From positions 1 through 59,501 of the IMG/VR virus record IMGVR_UViG_3300023179_005665: 59,501 bases of DNA; one strand, given 5' to 3'. Position 1 is the stretch's first letter, and each line of letters opens with the position of its first letter. Shown one piece after another: positions 42,633-51,577 of the stretch. The position numbers were made by a program, and so were the translations under genes. The stretch is from a virus. A model generated the notes under the pieces. That model was given only the letters and a program-made list of their open reading frames with translations, was not told the DNA's origin and did not search any database.

Positions 42633-43636
42633 TATAACACTTTAGATGCAATTAAGCATCCTTTAGCAACTGCGTGTAAGGGGTCTTGAGCGTGCTTGAC
42701 TATCTTGATAGGTAAAGGAAAATTATTTTCTTTTAATTTTTCAGTAAAAGTATCTACATATCCTTTAGCTAAAGAGGTTCCACCTGCTATGACAACCGTT
42801 AATGGCTCTTTGAATTTTGGTAATAAAGGATGATTATTCAAAGCCTGACTGATATATTTAGTAACATAATCAATTAGTCTCACATAATATGCAGACATAG
42901 CATTTAAAATAGGGTTGTCGTTTTCTTCTCCTACGGTAAAATCCCCGTGCTCTTTCTCTGCTTGTACAACACTATCTTTTTCACCAGTAGCAACAGCGAC
43001 CATTCTATCGAGCCAATCCCCGCTATGAGTCACAGAGAATTTCACAGTTGGCTCTCCATTAAGCATAACACATACGTTTTGCATACCAGAGCCGCACGAC
43101 ACAGCGATCCCTGTATAATCTTCTTTTTCTAATTCAGCATAACATAAGGCTTCTGCTTCGTTTATAGCTCTAGCATCATACCCGCATTCTGCTAAAATTG
43201 ATTTAACAACATCTTCATGATAGCCTACATCAAAATCATCGTCTTGAATATCTACTGGTTGTGCGGGGACGCAGAACACAAGTTTAGTATTAGGCTCTGG
43301 GGCTGTCCCCGCGACCTCTTTTAAAATAAAAGACAAAACACGGCGAGCGTCTTTTTCTTTTGCTGACACGACCCCTTTGTACATCGGTCTTTTTGCTGTG
43401 TCATTTCTTTCTATTGCTTTTTCTATGGCATCTTTTCCTAAGAGAATAAAAGATCCATCTGTATCTTTGATAAAAACTTTACCAGCAAGACCTTTCTCTA
43501 TCATTTTGCTCGCTACTGGAGTTGTAGGTCTGATAACATAAAAAGCATCTCTAAACTCTGTGTATTCTATACCTTTATTAGATTCTTTTGATAGAACAAT
43601 AAAACTAGTACCGACGTCTAAACCTATTCCTGCCAT
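42632..43636 (-). CDS. Actin/ParM-like ATPase
   Basis: The 334-residue protein has an actin-superfamily fold. Phosphate-1 motif is IGLDVGTSFIVLSK (4-17), a phosphate-2-like motif is YTGIAVSCGSGMQNVCVMLN, and the adenosine motif is LTVVIAGGTSLAKGYVDTF. This matches plasmid and phage segregation actins or Hsp70-type ATPases. In phages such filaments segregate or position DNA. No ParR-like partner is recognised next to it; the gene downstream is a small HNH gene and upstream a membrane protein. Confidence 0.82.
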   Translation of the reverse strand: MAGIGLDVGTSFIVLSKESNKGIEYTEFRDAFYVIRPTTPVASKMIEKGLAGKVFIKDTDGSFILLGKDAIEKAIERNDTAKRPMYKGVVSAKEKDARRVLSFILKEVAGTAPEPNTKLVFCVPAQPVDIQDDDFDVGYHEDVVKSILAECGYDARAINEAEALCYAELEKEDYTGIAVSCGSGMQNVCVMLNGEPTVKFSVTHSGDWLDRMVAVATGEKDSVVQAEKEHGDFTVGEENDNPILNAMSAYYVRLIDYVTKYISQALNNHPLLPKFKEPLTVVIAGGTSLAKGYVDTFTEKLKENNFPLPIKIVKHAQDPLHAVAKGCLIASKVL

Positions 43637-43655
43637 ATAGCACTCCTATCATTTA

Positions 43656-43979
43656 TTATTTTTTTAAATTTTTAAGTTTATTTACCGACTCTATTATATC
43701 TTCTTGGGTTTCTTTTTTATCGCCTAATGAGTCGTATTTTTTTTCCAAATGATCTGTTTTAATTTTAGTAACTATTTTTGTTTCGTCTATAGAAATATTA
43801 GTAGGTTTATGTAAGTTAGAGCTTTTTAATGGTTTATTATTGATGTTATTAAATACACCGCTAGGTCTTTGTGATCCCAATATATAACCGGTCAAAAAAA
43901 AACACGCCCCTATTGCTAGGAGCGTGATTGATACTAATAAAAGTGTTGGTAAATTAAGAGATATGTATTGTTCTGTCAT
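43656..43979 (-). CDS. Single-pass membrane protein
   Basis: The 107-residue protein has one strong membrane segment (LLLVSITLLAIGACFFLTGY, about residues 12-31), preceded by a short periplasmic tip. The rest is charged and mostly helical (LEKKYDSLGDKKETQEDI). Its start overlaps the RuvB gene stop, and the actin-like gene follows. It could anchor the actin-like filament or act alone; unknown. Confidence 0.6.
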   Translation of the reverse strand: MTEQYISLNLPTLLLVSITLLAIGACFFLTGYILGSQRPSGVFNNINNKPLKSSNLHKPTNISIDETKIVTKIKTDHLEKKYDSLGDKKETQEDIIESVNKLKNLKK

Positions 43980-44890
43980 ATTTTTATATTGCCTATAATT
44001 CTGCCTTTCTGTGTTCTTATTACATACCCCATACGCACCAAGAAGGGCTCGATACTGTTTTCTATCGTTTCGATAGCGATACCGGTCATAGCAGACACGC
44101 TCTTTAAACCTAGTGGCTGACCCTTGGCTTTCTTTAAAGCATCGATGTAGAGCCTGTCGTATGTGTCCAGACCATCGCTATCAATACCTTGGTTCACAAA
44201 CACTTCGTTTATATCAATTTTAATATCTTTATAGTAAGACACATAATTTTTATACCAATTTAATCTAGCATTAAGAATACGAGGAGTACCCTTGCTTCTT
44301 TTAGCAATTTCGATTAAATGGTTATCTTCGATCATTAGTCCGAGCTTATTTGCGTTCAACCTTGCGAGTTTAGCTAGTTCATCTATGTCATAGTATGACA
44401 AATGTTCTTTAATAGTAAACCTATCATAGAATGGCTGACTTAAACTTCCACCACTAGTTGTAGCACCAGCAACCGTAAATTGAGGCAAGTCTATAGTCTC
44501 GGGTTTGTCTTTATCGTCATCTCCTTTGACTGTAATATTGATTACGAAATCTTCCATTACAGGATAAAGAAATTCTTCTACAATTTTTGGTAGACGATGA
44601 ATTTCGTCGATGAACAAGATAGATCTTGGAGCAATACCCATTAAATATGGTAATAAATTTTTAACACTACGAATATTGGCAGCATTAAGAGTATAAAGAT
44701 TAACATTGAGTTCATTAGACATTGCTTGAACTATAGTTGTTTTTCCAAGCCCAGGAGGACCGTCAATTAAAGTATGAGGCATTACTCCATCAGCTTCTTT
44801 ACATCCATGAATAATAATTTTTAATCTGTCGATAACAGATGATTGTCCAATGATACCATCAAAACTAGATGGTCTAAGATGATTAGCCAT
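43976..44890 (-). CDS. ruvB: RuvB-like Holliday-junction branch-migration ATPase
   Basis: The 304-residue protein has the RuvB layout: LRPSSFDGIIGQ start, Walker A GPPGLGKTT (44-52), Walker B ILFIDEIHRL (91-100), sensor 1 AGATTSGG (141-148), and the arginine-finger DRF (156-158). A SKGTPRILNARL sensor-2 and a winged-helix C-terminus (VSAMTGIAIETIENSIEPF, then GRI) follow. Its start overlaps the zinc-ribbon gene, whose C-terminus resembles RuvA domain III, the RuvB-binding domain. The role is branch migration or replication-fork processing. Confidence 0.92.
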   Translation of the reverse strand: MANHLRPSSFDGIIGQSSVIDRLKIIIHGCKEADGVMPHTLIDGPPGLGKTTIVQAMSNELNVNLYTLNAANIRSVKNLLPYLMGIAPRSILFIDEIHRLPKIVEEFLYPVMEDFVINITVKGDDDKDKPETIDLPQFTVAGATTSGGSLSQPFYDRFTIKEHLSYYDIDELAKLARLNANKLGLMIEDNHLIEIAKRSKGTPRILNARLNWYKNYVSYYKDIKIDINEVFVNQGIDSDGLDTYDRLYIDALKKAKGQPLGLKSVSAMTGIAIETIENSIEPFLVRMGYVIRTQKGRIIGNIKI

Positions 44891-45308
44891 TATTTTTTAT
44901 CTCCAAAAGGGCATTTTTGATCAAAAGTGATAAATCGTCTATAGGATACTTTATATAAGTTTTTTGTAGCAGATCTACTGCCTCTGGCTTGGTGAATCCA
45001 AGATCGACTAGTGACGGAACTGCTTGATTAATTAATGAGTTATTTATTTGTGGTTGTGGTATTGTTTTCTCAACAGGTTTTTCTTGTTTAGTATTTTTCT
45101 GTTTTTTGTGGTTATATACAACTTTGATTTTTTTTATTAGTTTTGGTCTGAAAACACAACCGCACTCACAAACTATCTTAAAGTTTTTTGTTTGAGTTTC
45201 CAATAAAGATAGCCAATGTTCGTATCCGCAATTATTATTCGGACATCTATACTTTAGATGAACATCTAAACTAATTGGTTTTTGGTTTTTTATTGGTTTT
45301 GTTATCAT
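44883..45308 (-). CDS. Zinc ribbon fused to a RuvA-domain-III-like module
   Basis: In this 141-residue protein residues 15-56 form a zinc ribbon (CPNNNCGYEHW, then CECGCVFRP). A Lys/Pro-rich linker covers 60-90. Residues 95-136 (AVPSLVDLGFTKPEAVDLLQ, then DDLSLLIKNALLEI) match the three-helix domain III of RuvA, with the typical LxxLGFxxxEA turn. RuvA domain III is what binds and regulates RuvB. The RuvA junction-binding core (domains I and II) is absent. The gene is directly upstream of and overlaps ruvB, so the two probably form a complex in which the zinc ribbon supplies a new target. Confidence 0.75.
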   Translation of the reverse strand: MITKPIKNQKPISLDVHLKYRCPNNNCGYEHWLSLLETQTKNFKIVCECGCVFRPKLIKKIKVVYNHKKQKNTKQEKPVEKTIPQPQINNSLINQAVPSLVDLGFTKPEAVDLLQKTYIKYPIDDLSLLIKNALLEIKNNG

Positions 45309-45696
45309 CTTCTTTGACCCAAAAAACGAAATCGTTCAATTCATCGTCATAGGCAGATTCGATTAAACCTTTTTTATTCAGATTAGACAGAATATTACTA
45401 ACAAGTCTAGCATTAAGTGCTTCAAGAATATCATTAAAAATTTTCTCGTTAACTACATACCTTGTTTTTTGAGTTTTTTTATTCGTTTGTTTCTTCACTA
45501 TAGACTCTACTATTAACAGAGACTCTTGTTGACTAAGAACCTCATTCATCTCATGTTCTTCATCATCAGATAGTGCTTCAAGCATATCTGTAAAATCATC
45601 CTTAGTTTCTTCTACGCTTTTACCAAATCCTCCAAATACAACTCGTCTAGCACTTTCAGTAAATTCTTCTAAATTTTTTATTTCGTATTTAGCCAT
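45271..45696 (-). CDS. Conserved phage protein with winged-helix-like core
   Basis: The 141-residue protein is acidic in the middle (SDDEEHEMNEVLSQ) and has a helical segment NDILEALNARLVSNILSNLN, then KKGLIESAYDDELNDFVFWV, which looks like a small winged helix with a terminal aromatic patch. Its 3' end overlaps the zinc-ribbon gene by 38 bases. It may be a transcription or replication co-factor like the small T4 clamp-associated proteins. That is a guess. Confidence 0.55.
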   Translation of the reverse strand: MAKYEIKNLEEFTESARRVVFGGFGKSVEETKDDFTDMLEALSDDEEHEMNEVLSQQESLLIVESIVKKQTNKKTQKTRYVVNEKIFNDILEALNARLVSNILSNLNKKGLIESAYDDELNDFVFWVKEDDNKTNKKPKTN

Positions 45697-45700
45697 AATT

Positions 45701-46108
45701 TTAATTCAGTATATCGAATAATCCTTTATAGTAATGAGGTTGTTTCATAAAATATACAGCATGAGATTGTATATGATTAATATACTGATGTTGTATGGGA
45801 TCATATACAAAATATTTCTTTTTCCAAACCTGACTATTCTGATAGTTACTCCCCAAATACTGGAAGGTTTGATCCTTGCCAGTATTGGAGAAATAACTAC
45901 TCATAGGAAACTTTTTTGGGGGGAAGCCAGTAACATACCATACGTTTGGCGAAGATTCAACTATGTCGTTTAGAGCGTCATATAGCATTTTACCCCAAGC
46001 GTCCCATGCTTCTGGATCAAACTTAAAGTAATGTTTATACTTGTTCTCTAAATCGTCCTGACTATCATCATAGTCATCGTAATCATTATAGTCGTAATCT
46101 TCATGCAT
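45701..46108 (-). CDS. Hypothetical Asp/Tyr-rich phage protein
   Basis: The 135-residue protein starts MHEDYDYNDYDDYDDSQDDL and continues with an aromatic-rich region (WDAWGKMLYDALNDIVESSP, YFSNTGKDQTFQYLG). It resembles no family I know. It lies between the primase-like gene and the winged-helix-like gene, on the same strand. Confidence 0.55.
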   Translation of the reverse strand: MHEDYDYNDYDDYDDSQDDLENKYKHYFKFDPEAWDAWGKMLYDALNDIVESSPNVWYVTGFPPKKFPMSSYFSNTGKDQTFQYLGSNYQNSQVWKKKYFVYDPIQHQYINHIQSHAVYFMKQPHYYKGLFDILN

Positions 46109-46114
46109 TATATG

Positions 46115-47203
46115 TTAGCCTATACAAAATTTGTCACTAAGTTGAGAAGCAAGGTCTTTTGCGGCACTGGCAAGGAACCGATTGTTACTAAAGTATAGTG
46201 CTGTAGACGCTTGGTTGAGGTACTCGACCACCGTTTTTAAAAGTTTGGTCTGTGACCCATCAAGGTTTATATCCTCGTCTGAGGGATGCTCTAGAGCATC
46301 GTCCTCGTCCACAGGCACCACAGGCATGGGATCGCCATAGACACGTTCAGCTATGGAATATTTGTTCAAGCCTTTTTGCCCAGCATTTTGCAGTTCATTA
46401 AGAATCTTTGATGCAACATCTACTGATACAGGAACACCAGTTTCGTCGGCTTCCTTATAAGCCTTGGCATACCCCTTATACCATTCATCGCTGCATTTAT
46501 CTGGAATGATCTGTAGTGTCGCTGGCTGACCAGTAAGAGCCGACTTAAGATCGGCAACATTAATTGCTTGACCAGTGCTACCGGGAAGCAAACTGGTAAA
46601 GTAAGGAGCCTTCTTTTCCCAGCACTTACGCCACCAAGTATAAGGAACTCTATAAATCTGATTAGGCTTGATGGCTCGCGGATCGCCACCAAAATAGTTA
46701 ACAAGTTTCTTTTGTAGGCCATTCCAAAAGGTTTTATTTGATCCAATCATTTGGCGACTAGCATCATCAAAAATCCAGTAGCATTGATAACCGTTACGGG
46801 TATCAACAACCCAACTTGGCCTTACCGGAAACTCGTTAATCTTTTTGAGAAACTGCTTCTTCTTTGTCATTACGACGCTGGGTTTAAAATACTTACCTTC
46901 ATTGTCTCTGCCAGCATCCATATCACAAAAACAACAAGTAAACTCTTTGATAGCGTATAATTTACGACCACCATTTACATAAAAGTAAACATCAGAGTTA
47001 TTACTAATATTAGCCTCTAGTGCTTCATTAATATCATTAGTATGATTCATATTACTAATTTTCTTGCGAGGATTACCATTGTAGCAGAAAATATTATTCT
47101 GCTTGAAAGAACTCAAAAAGCGGTTTCTTTCACCGGCATGACCATTAGCGTAAGTGCTATTATCGTTTGAAAACGGATTAAATCCAAGAGTATCATTAAA
47201 CAT
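46115..47203 (-). CDS. Primase-like protein of the AEP/RepB-primase type
   Basis: In this 362-residue protein the segment AIKEFTCCFCDMDAGRD (85-101) gives the DxD metal pair, WVVDTRNGYQCYWIFDD (131-147) the middle motif and NYFGGDPRAIKPNQIYRVPY (169-188) the closing region. This is the pattern of archaeo-eukaryotic primases, RepB-type. The last 150 residues are helical (VASKILNELQNAGQKGLNKY) and carry an acidic patch. Expected role: RNA or DNA priming in replication, in line with the RuvB and actin-like genes downstream. Confidence 0.75.
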   Translation of the reverse strand: MFNDTLGFNPFSNDNSTYANGHAGERNRFLSSFKQNNIFCYNGNPRKKISNMNHTNDINEALEANISNNSDVYFYVNGGRKLYAIKEFTCCFCDMDAGRDNEGKYFKPSVVMTKKKQFLKKINEFPVRPSWVVDTRNGYQCYWIFDDASRQMIGSNKTFWNGLQKKLVNYFGGDPRAIKPNQIYRVPYTWWRKCWEKKAPYFTSLLPGSTGQAINVADLKSALTGQPATLQIIPDKCSDEWYKGYAKAYKEADETGVPVSVDVASKILNELQNAGQKGLNKYSIAERVYGDPMPVVPVDEDDALEHPSDEDINLDGSQTKLLKTVVEYLNQASTALYFSNNRFLASAAKDLASQLSDKFCIG

Positions 47204-47279
47204 ATTAGTTCTAACTTTTCTGTGTTATTTATCTACTAGATATTGGGACAGCAACCTCTACTATCATTAGCAATATCAA

Positions 47280-47344
47280 AACGTGGAAGGGAATCGAACC
47301 CTCAAAATTAGCGATGCTTTATTTTAGTCACCAGACTCCACTTT
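47280..47344 (-). pseudogene. Degenerate tRNA-like sequence overlapping an HNH gene end
   Basis: The minus strand has a perfect TPsiC arm (GAGGG-TTCGATT-CCCTT at 47303-47287) and acceptor arms AAAGTGG/CCACGTT with one A-G mismatch (47344-47338 with 47286-47280). A shrunken D-like hairpin (GTC-TGGT-GAC) follows. Only about 34 bases lie between acceptor and T arm, some 8 fewer than normal, and no proper anticodon stem forms. It overlaps the last 21 bases of the HNH gene. This is either a decayed tRNA or a tRNA-like element. The intact tRNA at 57079 does not share this T arm. Confidence 0.6.
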
Positions 47345-47902
47345 ATATTTTTGTTTTAAGTTTATTATTGTCCTATCAATTTTTGATTTACTTTTAGTTA
47401 TAAAACCAATCGTATCTGATTCTTCGTAGTGTAATTCTCTATGGCATCTATTACATAGTAATTTACATTTATTTATTTCTTTAAGAAGTTTACTGAAATC
47501 TGTATTAATTTCTCCAATTGCATATTCTTTATACTCTGGATCTATATGATGAAAATCTAAAGCATTTTGATATTTATTATATCCGCATATTTCACACTTA
47601 TTACCAAGTAGTTCTATCAAAATTTTCTTTTTCGCAATTTTAATTATTTTATTAGCACATCTGGTACAAGTTCTTAAAGATCCGTTCTTACCACAAATTT
47701 CACAATTAGTAATCCCAAGAGCTTTTCTATTAGTTTTATCTTGAGGTCGTAATTTACGACTCAGATATCCTAATCTATTTTTTACCTCATGAATTGTACT
47801 TTTTGAACAATTATATATTTCTGATAGATCTTTGGCTGTTTTTCCTTCAATGATAAGTTTTTTAAATCTGTTTTTGTCTTTGATAATTTCTTTTATAGTC
47901 AT
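47324..47902 (-). CDS. HNH endonuclease with helix-turn-helix head
   Basis: The 192-residue protein starts MTIKEIIKDKNRFKKLIIEG at the ATG at 47902. The N-terminus has a helix-turn-helix (KTAKDLSEIYNCSKSTIHEV), then a two-CxxC finger (CEICGKNGSLRTCTRC) and the HNH core (CEICGYNKYQNALDFHHIDP, then CKLLCNRCHRELHYEE). It ends ESDTIGF...ESGD. Its stop codon lies inside a tRNA-like sequence, as expected for an endonuclease that entered beside a tRNA gene. Confidence 0.85.
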   Translation of the reverse strand: MTIKEIIKDKNRFKKLIIEGKTAKDLSEIYNCSKSTIHEVKNRLGYLSRKLRPQDKTNRKALGITNCEICGKNGSLRTCTRCANKIIKIAKKKILIELLGNKCEICGYNKYQNALDFHHIDPEYKEYAIGEINTDFSKLLKEINKCKLLCNRCHRELHYEESDTIGFITKSKSKIDRTIINLKQKYKVESGD

Positions 47903-47974
47903 AATATAACCCTGGAGGATGAATGTATACTTTATATTACACCATTCAAACTCCAAAGGGTCATATTATATTAT

Positions 47975-48823
47975 TTAGTAATTGTCATCCTCGTCATCTT
48001 CGTATGCCTCTTCATCGTCGAATTGATCCCAATAAGACTCATTATAATCTTCGATATCCTCGTCGTCATTATAATTTTCTGAGTAATCAAAATTATCAGA
48101 ATAGAGAGGCTTCAATAATTCCCCCTCATATTCAGCGACTACTTCATAACGACAAGTACGAAGTTTTTCACAATTACTATCTGACGGAACACTAACAACA
48201 TCTTTTGGATTGATTTTGACAATCACGATCTTATCGCCAGCATCTATACTGCCATAACTAGCAACATAGTTCAAAGCACCAGCATGAAGTCCTTGAGAAC
48301 AGCCTCTAGATCTATTATCGTCAACTTTTGCTCTAGTCATTTCGCAAACGTCACCGACTTGATTACGAAATTTTCCAGCATACTTATCCATATAATCTCC
48401 ACGAACAGCCTTATAGGCAAGGAAATAACCGTCAGAAGTGATTGCCAGGTTTTCATGCTCCAAGAAATCATACAGTTCTTTCTGACTTTGCATACTTGGA
48501 TTTTCCATAAGGTTTTCCAAGAAATTAACAAGAGGCTGGAAAGGCAGACCCTTACTCATAAATTCAAGAATACGCTTACTGATAGCACCATGAACTTCGT
48601 CACCATCATAGTAAACCTTACCATTCTTGATCTCAATAAGACCCTGACCAAAAGACTGAACAGCCTTTTCAATATCTACAAGTTCCAGCAGTTCATCCTC
48701 ACCAGCACTATGTAGACTATCCATAATCTGTCGATAATTCAGATGGTCTGGCAGAACTTGATAAGCCTTATTCTGCAAAATCACCGTCAAATTACCATCA
48801 ACCCACATAAACGGAACACTCAT
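47975..48823 (-). CDS. rIIB: rIIB-like protein
   Basis: The 282-residue protein starts MSVPFMWVDGNLTVILQNKA and contains VLPDHLNYRQIMDSLHSAGE and a LVDIEKAVQSFGQGLIEIKN segment, then FLEHENLAITSDGYFLAYKA and a CSQGLHAGALNYVASYGS stretch. These are rIIB-type landmarks, the last near a possible GxHxG-like site. The C-terminus is acidic (DEEAYEDDEDDNY). It follows the rIIA-like gene by 26 bases, as in T4. The T4 rII proteins act in membrane integrity and superinfection exclusion of lambda-type prophages; the exact role here is unknown. Confidence 0.85.
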   Translation of the reverse strand: MSVPFMWVDGNLTVILQNKAYQVLPDHLNYRQIMDSLHSAGEDELLELVDIEKAVQSFGQGLIEIKNGKVYYDGDEVHGAISKRILEFMSKGLPFQPLVNFLENLMENPSMQSQKELYDFLEHENLAITSDGYFLAYKAVRGDYMDKYAGKFRNQVGDVCEMTRAKVDDNRSRGCSQGLHAGALNYVASYGSIDAGDKIVIVKINPKDVVSVPSDSNCEKLRTCRYEVVAEYEGELLKPLYSDNFDYSENYNDDEDIEDYNESYWDQFDDEEAYEDDEDDNY

Positions 48824-48849
48824 TTTTTAAATCTCCTGTGAAATTAATA

Positions 48850-51504
48850 TTACTTGATTGAATCACTCACCGCTTTTCTGAATGATTCAACATCATCCAG
48901 TTTACTAGACCAAACACCATTTCTGCGATAATACCCGCTATCATTCAATACAGCCAAAGGATTATCTGCCTTAAGTTCACGCAGATTGCCTCGACTGTCT
49001 GTGCTACACACAATATACTTGAGCATCGGCTGTTTGTCAAGAGTCTCTTTAATTTCTTTTCTGAGGTCATTGACATTTGACAACTTATTCTGCAAAGAAC
49101 TATCGCTCTTGATAGTTTTAAGCATATCATTATTGCTCGGATAAAGTTTGGTAATCCAGTACGACAGTTTATTATAGGCTATATTAGCAGATCGAATATC
49201 TTTGCTATTAATACCATTAATACCCATACCATGTAGTATCTTAGTAATATGAGCAAAGTAATCTACTTGCTTAAACTTACCAAGATCAAATGGACTCTTG
49301 CTGATAGTTACAGCAAAAAACTCCATAACCATACACTTATCTACAAGATCAATAATAGCTTGATCATTGATATACTTAGCATAATCCAACCCAAACATAT
49401 TCAAAATATGCCACAAGAAATTCTTGTCGATTGAATACGAATTATAGTAATAATGACTCTCTTTATTTTCTTGCTTGGAGTATTCAGCCTGAGCGTACTC
49501 TATCAAACCATTATATGCTGACAGATCTTTAAATTCCTTGTTATATAGATCCTTCAGACCCTTCTTAAAGAAGTCATTGAAACTAACAAGATTATATCCA
49601 TCCTTGATGAGTTTCTTAGCATAACTATCTTTAATAGCAAAAATCTTAGTATCTCCAAACAATTGCTTAATATTACTATCACAATCTTTGTCAGCAATCA
49701 TTTGTATAATACTTTCGATACTAGGACAATCTCCAACGGAGGCATATCGTAGAATAGGAATATAGACAATAGTATCTTGATCCAAAATACCGTCTCTTTC
49801 TGATTGATCTGTTATCTCTTCTAGATAACCAGCATCATTCATAAGATTGTCACTTTTAATGGCTTCTGCACTATCCATATCTCCGTAAATCAAAAAGATA
49901 CTATCACTACTAACAGAACCAAGAGGATCGCGGGTTCCTTTATTACGGTTAGTATTAGCAATCAATGATTTATGTTCAGACACTAACACAACATTAGATT
50001 CTCCACCAATATCTCTAATAATATCATCAAAACCTTCGGCTGAATCTTCTGGAGTATCACTATCGACCATAAGATAAGCATAGCAATCATTTTGATTGCA
50101 ATATTTAGTCACAATCTTTTTGGCAGTCTCGGCTCCCTTAAGATCGCATCGGAAAAATACAAGTTTTCCAGCCTTGCTACTACCGTAGTATCCATACGCT
50201 TTACCACTAAGGGTTTCATAATGAATTTTATCAGTAAGATAAACCATACGGCGACTACGATAACCAGCAGTTCTATAATTAAAAGCATACAACTGCTTAC
50301 TCTTCTTGAATTTATACTCAAGGTCTGAGCCGCTTTGAAGATCATGCACCTTACCATTTGGATCAGTCCAAGATGCACCAGCAGTCCAGCCACCAGCGAT
50401 ATCACTCAAATTATAATATGTTTGATATGCTTCAACTAGACTTTTAGCACCAGCAAGTTTATTAGTCATATCTTCCTTGAGTTGAAGATAAATATCCTGA
50501 GTTCTATCGCGTAGAACTTGGATTACTTGCTTAGTATACTGCAATCCTTCTCGACTAACATCCATTTCCAATTCACCAATACCAAATTGAATTTCAAGGT
50601 ATAGACCTTGATTAAGGATTTCTCTTACAAGATTCTTCCAGTTATCAACGTCAGCCTTTCGGAAAGCCCTATTCCATGCCTGAATATGATCTGGCTGATC
50701 TGGTCGATCTTCGCCAACAATTTTACTAGCATCAACAGGGTATGCAATATTACCCATGATAGCGACCACGCCGCTACCGGGGCTATTGTGTTGACTAGGA
50801 TATTTAGTCCAATCACTACTAACTCGCCCAATCTTCCACCCCTTTCCTTCGATCACAACATTGTGATGAGAATAGGTATTATCATTCAGTGATGGGCAAA
50901 CACCACCATCAATAATGGGCTTGAGTCTAAAATAGTGGAAAACTCGTTTGGCCTTGGTGCTAAATTCTGTAAAATCATGCTGCTTAACAGCAAACTTAAT
51001 TTCAAGACCGTTAGGCTCCTTGGCATCAGTGACCCCAAAAAGGTTCAGACTAGGAACTCCATTATCATCCATAGCAGCAATATAAGCATAAGCCTTGCCG
51101 TTGTAATAAGAGGTTGTGGTAAAACTCTTAGTATAAGCAAAAGGACTTTTACTACCAAGACCAAGACAACCCACAAAATCATTGCTATCGTTCTTATTAC
51201 TGGCTCCGTATGTTGTATACAGATTCTCCATATCTTCCTGACTCAATCCTGTGCCGTAATCACGCACAATAAAATTAGGATTGGCCTGTGTGGGCAGGGT
51301 AACTTTAAAAGGATTCTTATTTCCCGCCGCAATATGACTATCGTATGCGTTTGTAGACAGTTCACGAATAACTGCCATGATCTTATCGGAATATAAAGAG
51401 TCCGAAAGAATACGAAACATTTTGGCGCTTTGTTGAATCGTGAACCTATTATGAGATTCAACGCCGCTGGAATGAATTTCGATAGTCTTGTCTGCCAATT
51501 TCAT
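48850..51504 (-). CDS. rIIA: rIIA-like protein, GHKL-type ATPase
   Basis: The 884-residue protein has a GHKL (Hsp90/MutL/histidine-kinase) ATP site: N-box VIRELSTNAYDSHIAAG (45-61), G1 VRDYGTGLS (80-88), G2 VGCLGLGSKSPFAYT (111-125). Length exceeds T4 rIIA (about 725). GGAGAA lies before the ATG. A consensus promoter sits 45 bases upstream. It pairs with rIIB. The mid part (YGDMDSAEAIKSDNLMND) and a C-terminal helical part (LRKEIKETLDKQPMLKYIV) have no recognised motif. Confidence 0.9.
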   Translation of the reverse strand: MKLADKTIEIHSSGVESHNRFTIQQSAKMFRILSDSLYSDKIMAVIRELSTNAYDSHIAAGNKNPFKVTLPTQANPNFIVRDYGTGLSQEDMENLYTTYGASNKNDSNDFVGCLGLGSKSPFAYTKSFTTTSYYNGKAYAYIAAMDDNGVPSLNLFGVTDAKEPNGLEIKFAVKQHDFTEFSTKAKRVFHYFRLKPIIDGGVCPSLNDNTYSHHNVVIEGKGWKIGRVSSDWTKYPSQHNSPGSGVVAIMGNIAYPVDASKIVGEDRPDQPDHIQAWNRAFRKADVDNWKNLVREILNQGLYLEIQFGIGELEMDVSREGLQYTKQVIQVLRDRTQDIYLQLKEDMTNKLAGAKSLVEAYQTYYNLSDIAGGWTAGASWTDPNGKVHDLQSGSDLEYKFKKSKQLYAFNYRTAGYRSRRMVYLTDKIHYETLSGKAYGYYGSSKAGKLVFFRCDLKGAETAKKIVTKYCNQNDCYAYLMVDSDTPEDSAEGFDDIIRDIGGESNVVLVSEHKSLIANTNRNKGTRDPLGSVSSDSIFLIYGDMDSAEAIKSDNLMNDAGYLEEITDQSERDGILDQDTIVYIPILRYASVGDCPSIESIIQMIADKDCDSNIKQLFGDTKIFAIKDSYAKKLIKDGYNLVSFNDFFKKGLKDLYNKEFKDLSAYNGLIEYAQAEYSKQENKESHYYYNSYSIDKNFLWHILNMFGLDYAKYINDQAIIDLVDKCMVMEFFAVTISKSPFDLGKFKQVDYFAHITKILHGMGINGINSKDIRSANIAYNKLSYWITKLYPSNNDMLKTIKSDSSLQNKLSNVNDLRKEIKETLDKQPMLKYIVCSTDSRGNLRELKADNPLAVLNDSGYYRRNGVWSSKLDDVESFRKAVSDSIK

Positions 51505-51548
51505 TTGTTTTCTCCAAAATTTCCTGTGAGTATCGAACCTGTCTCCGT

Positions 51549-51577
51549 AGTATACTATCGGTTGTCGGTCTTGTCAA
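51549..51577 (-). promoter_or_regulatory. Sigma70-type promoter of rIIA
   Basis: TTGACA (51577-51572), a 17-base spacer and TATACT (51554-51549) precede the rIIA gene. Five of six -35 and five of six -10 positions or better match consensus. The -35 core lies inside the end of the preceding gene's neighbourhood (51555-51824). Confidence 0.85.

Noticed and set aside
47280-47344. Intact tRNA
   Set aside because: Too few bases lie between acceptor and T arm and no normal anticodon stem forms.
50092-51396. Several plus-strand ORFs in the rIIA gene
   Set aside because: They are antisense shadows of a gene with clear GHKL motifs and have no supporting signals.
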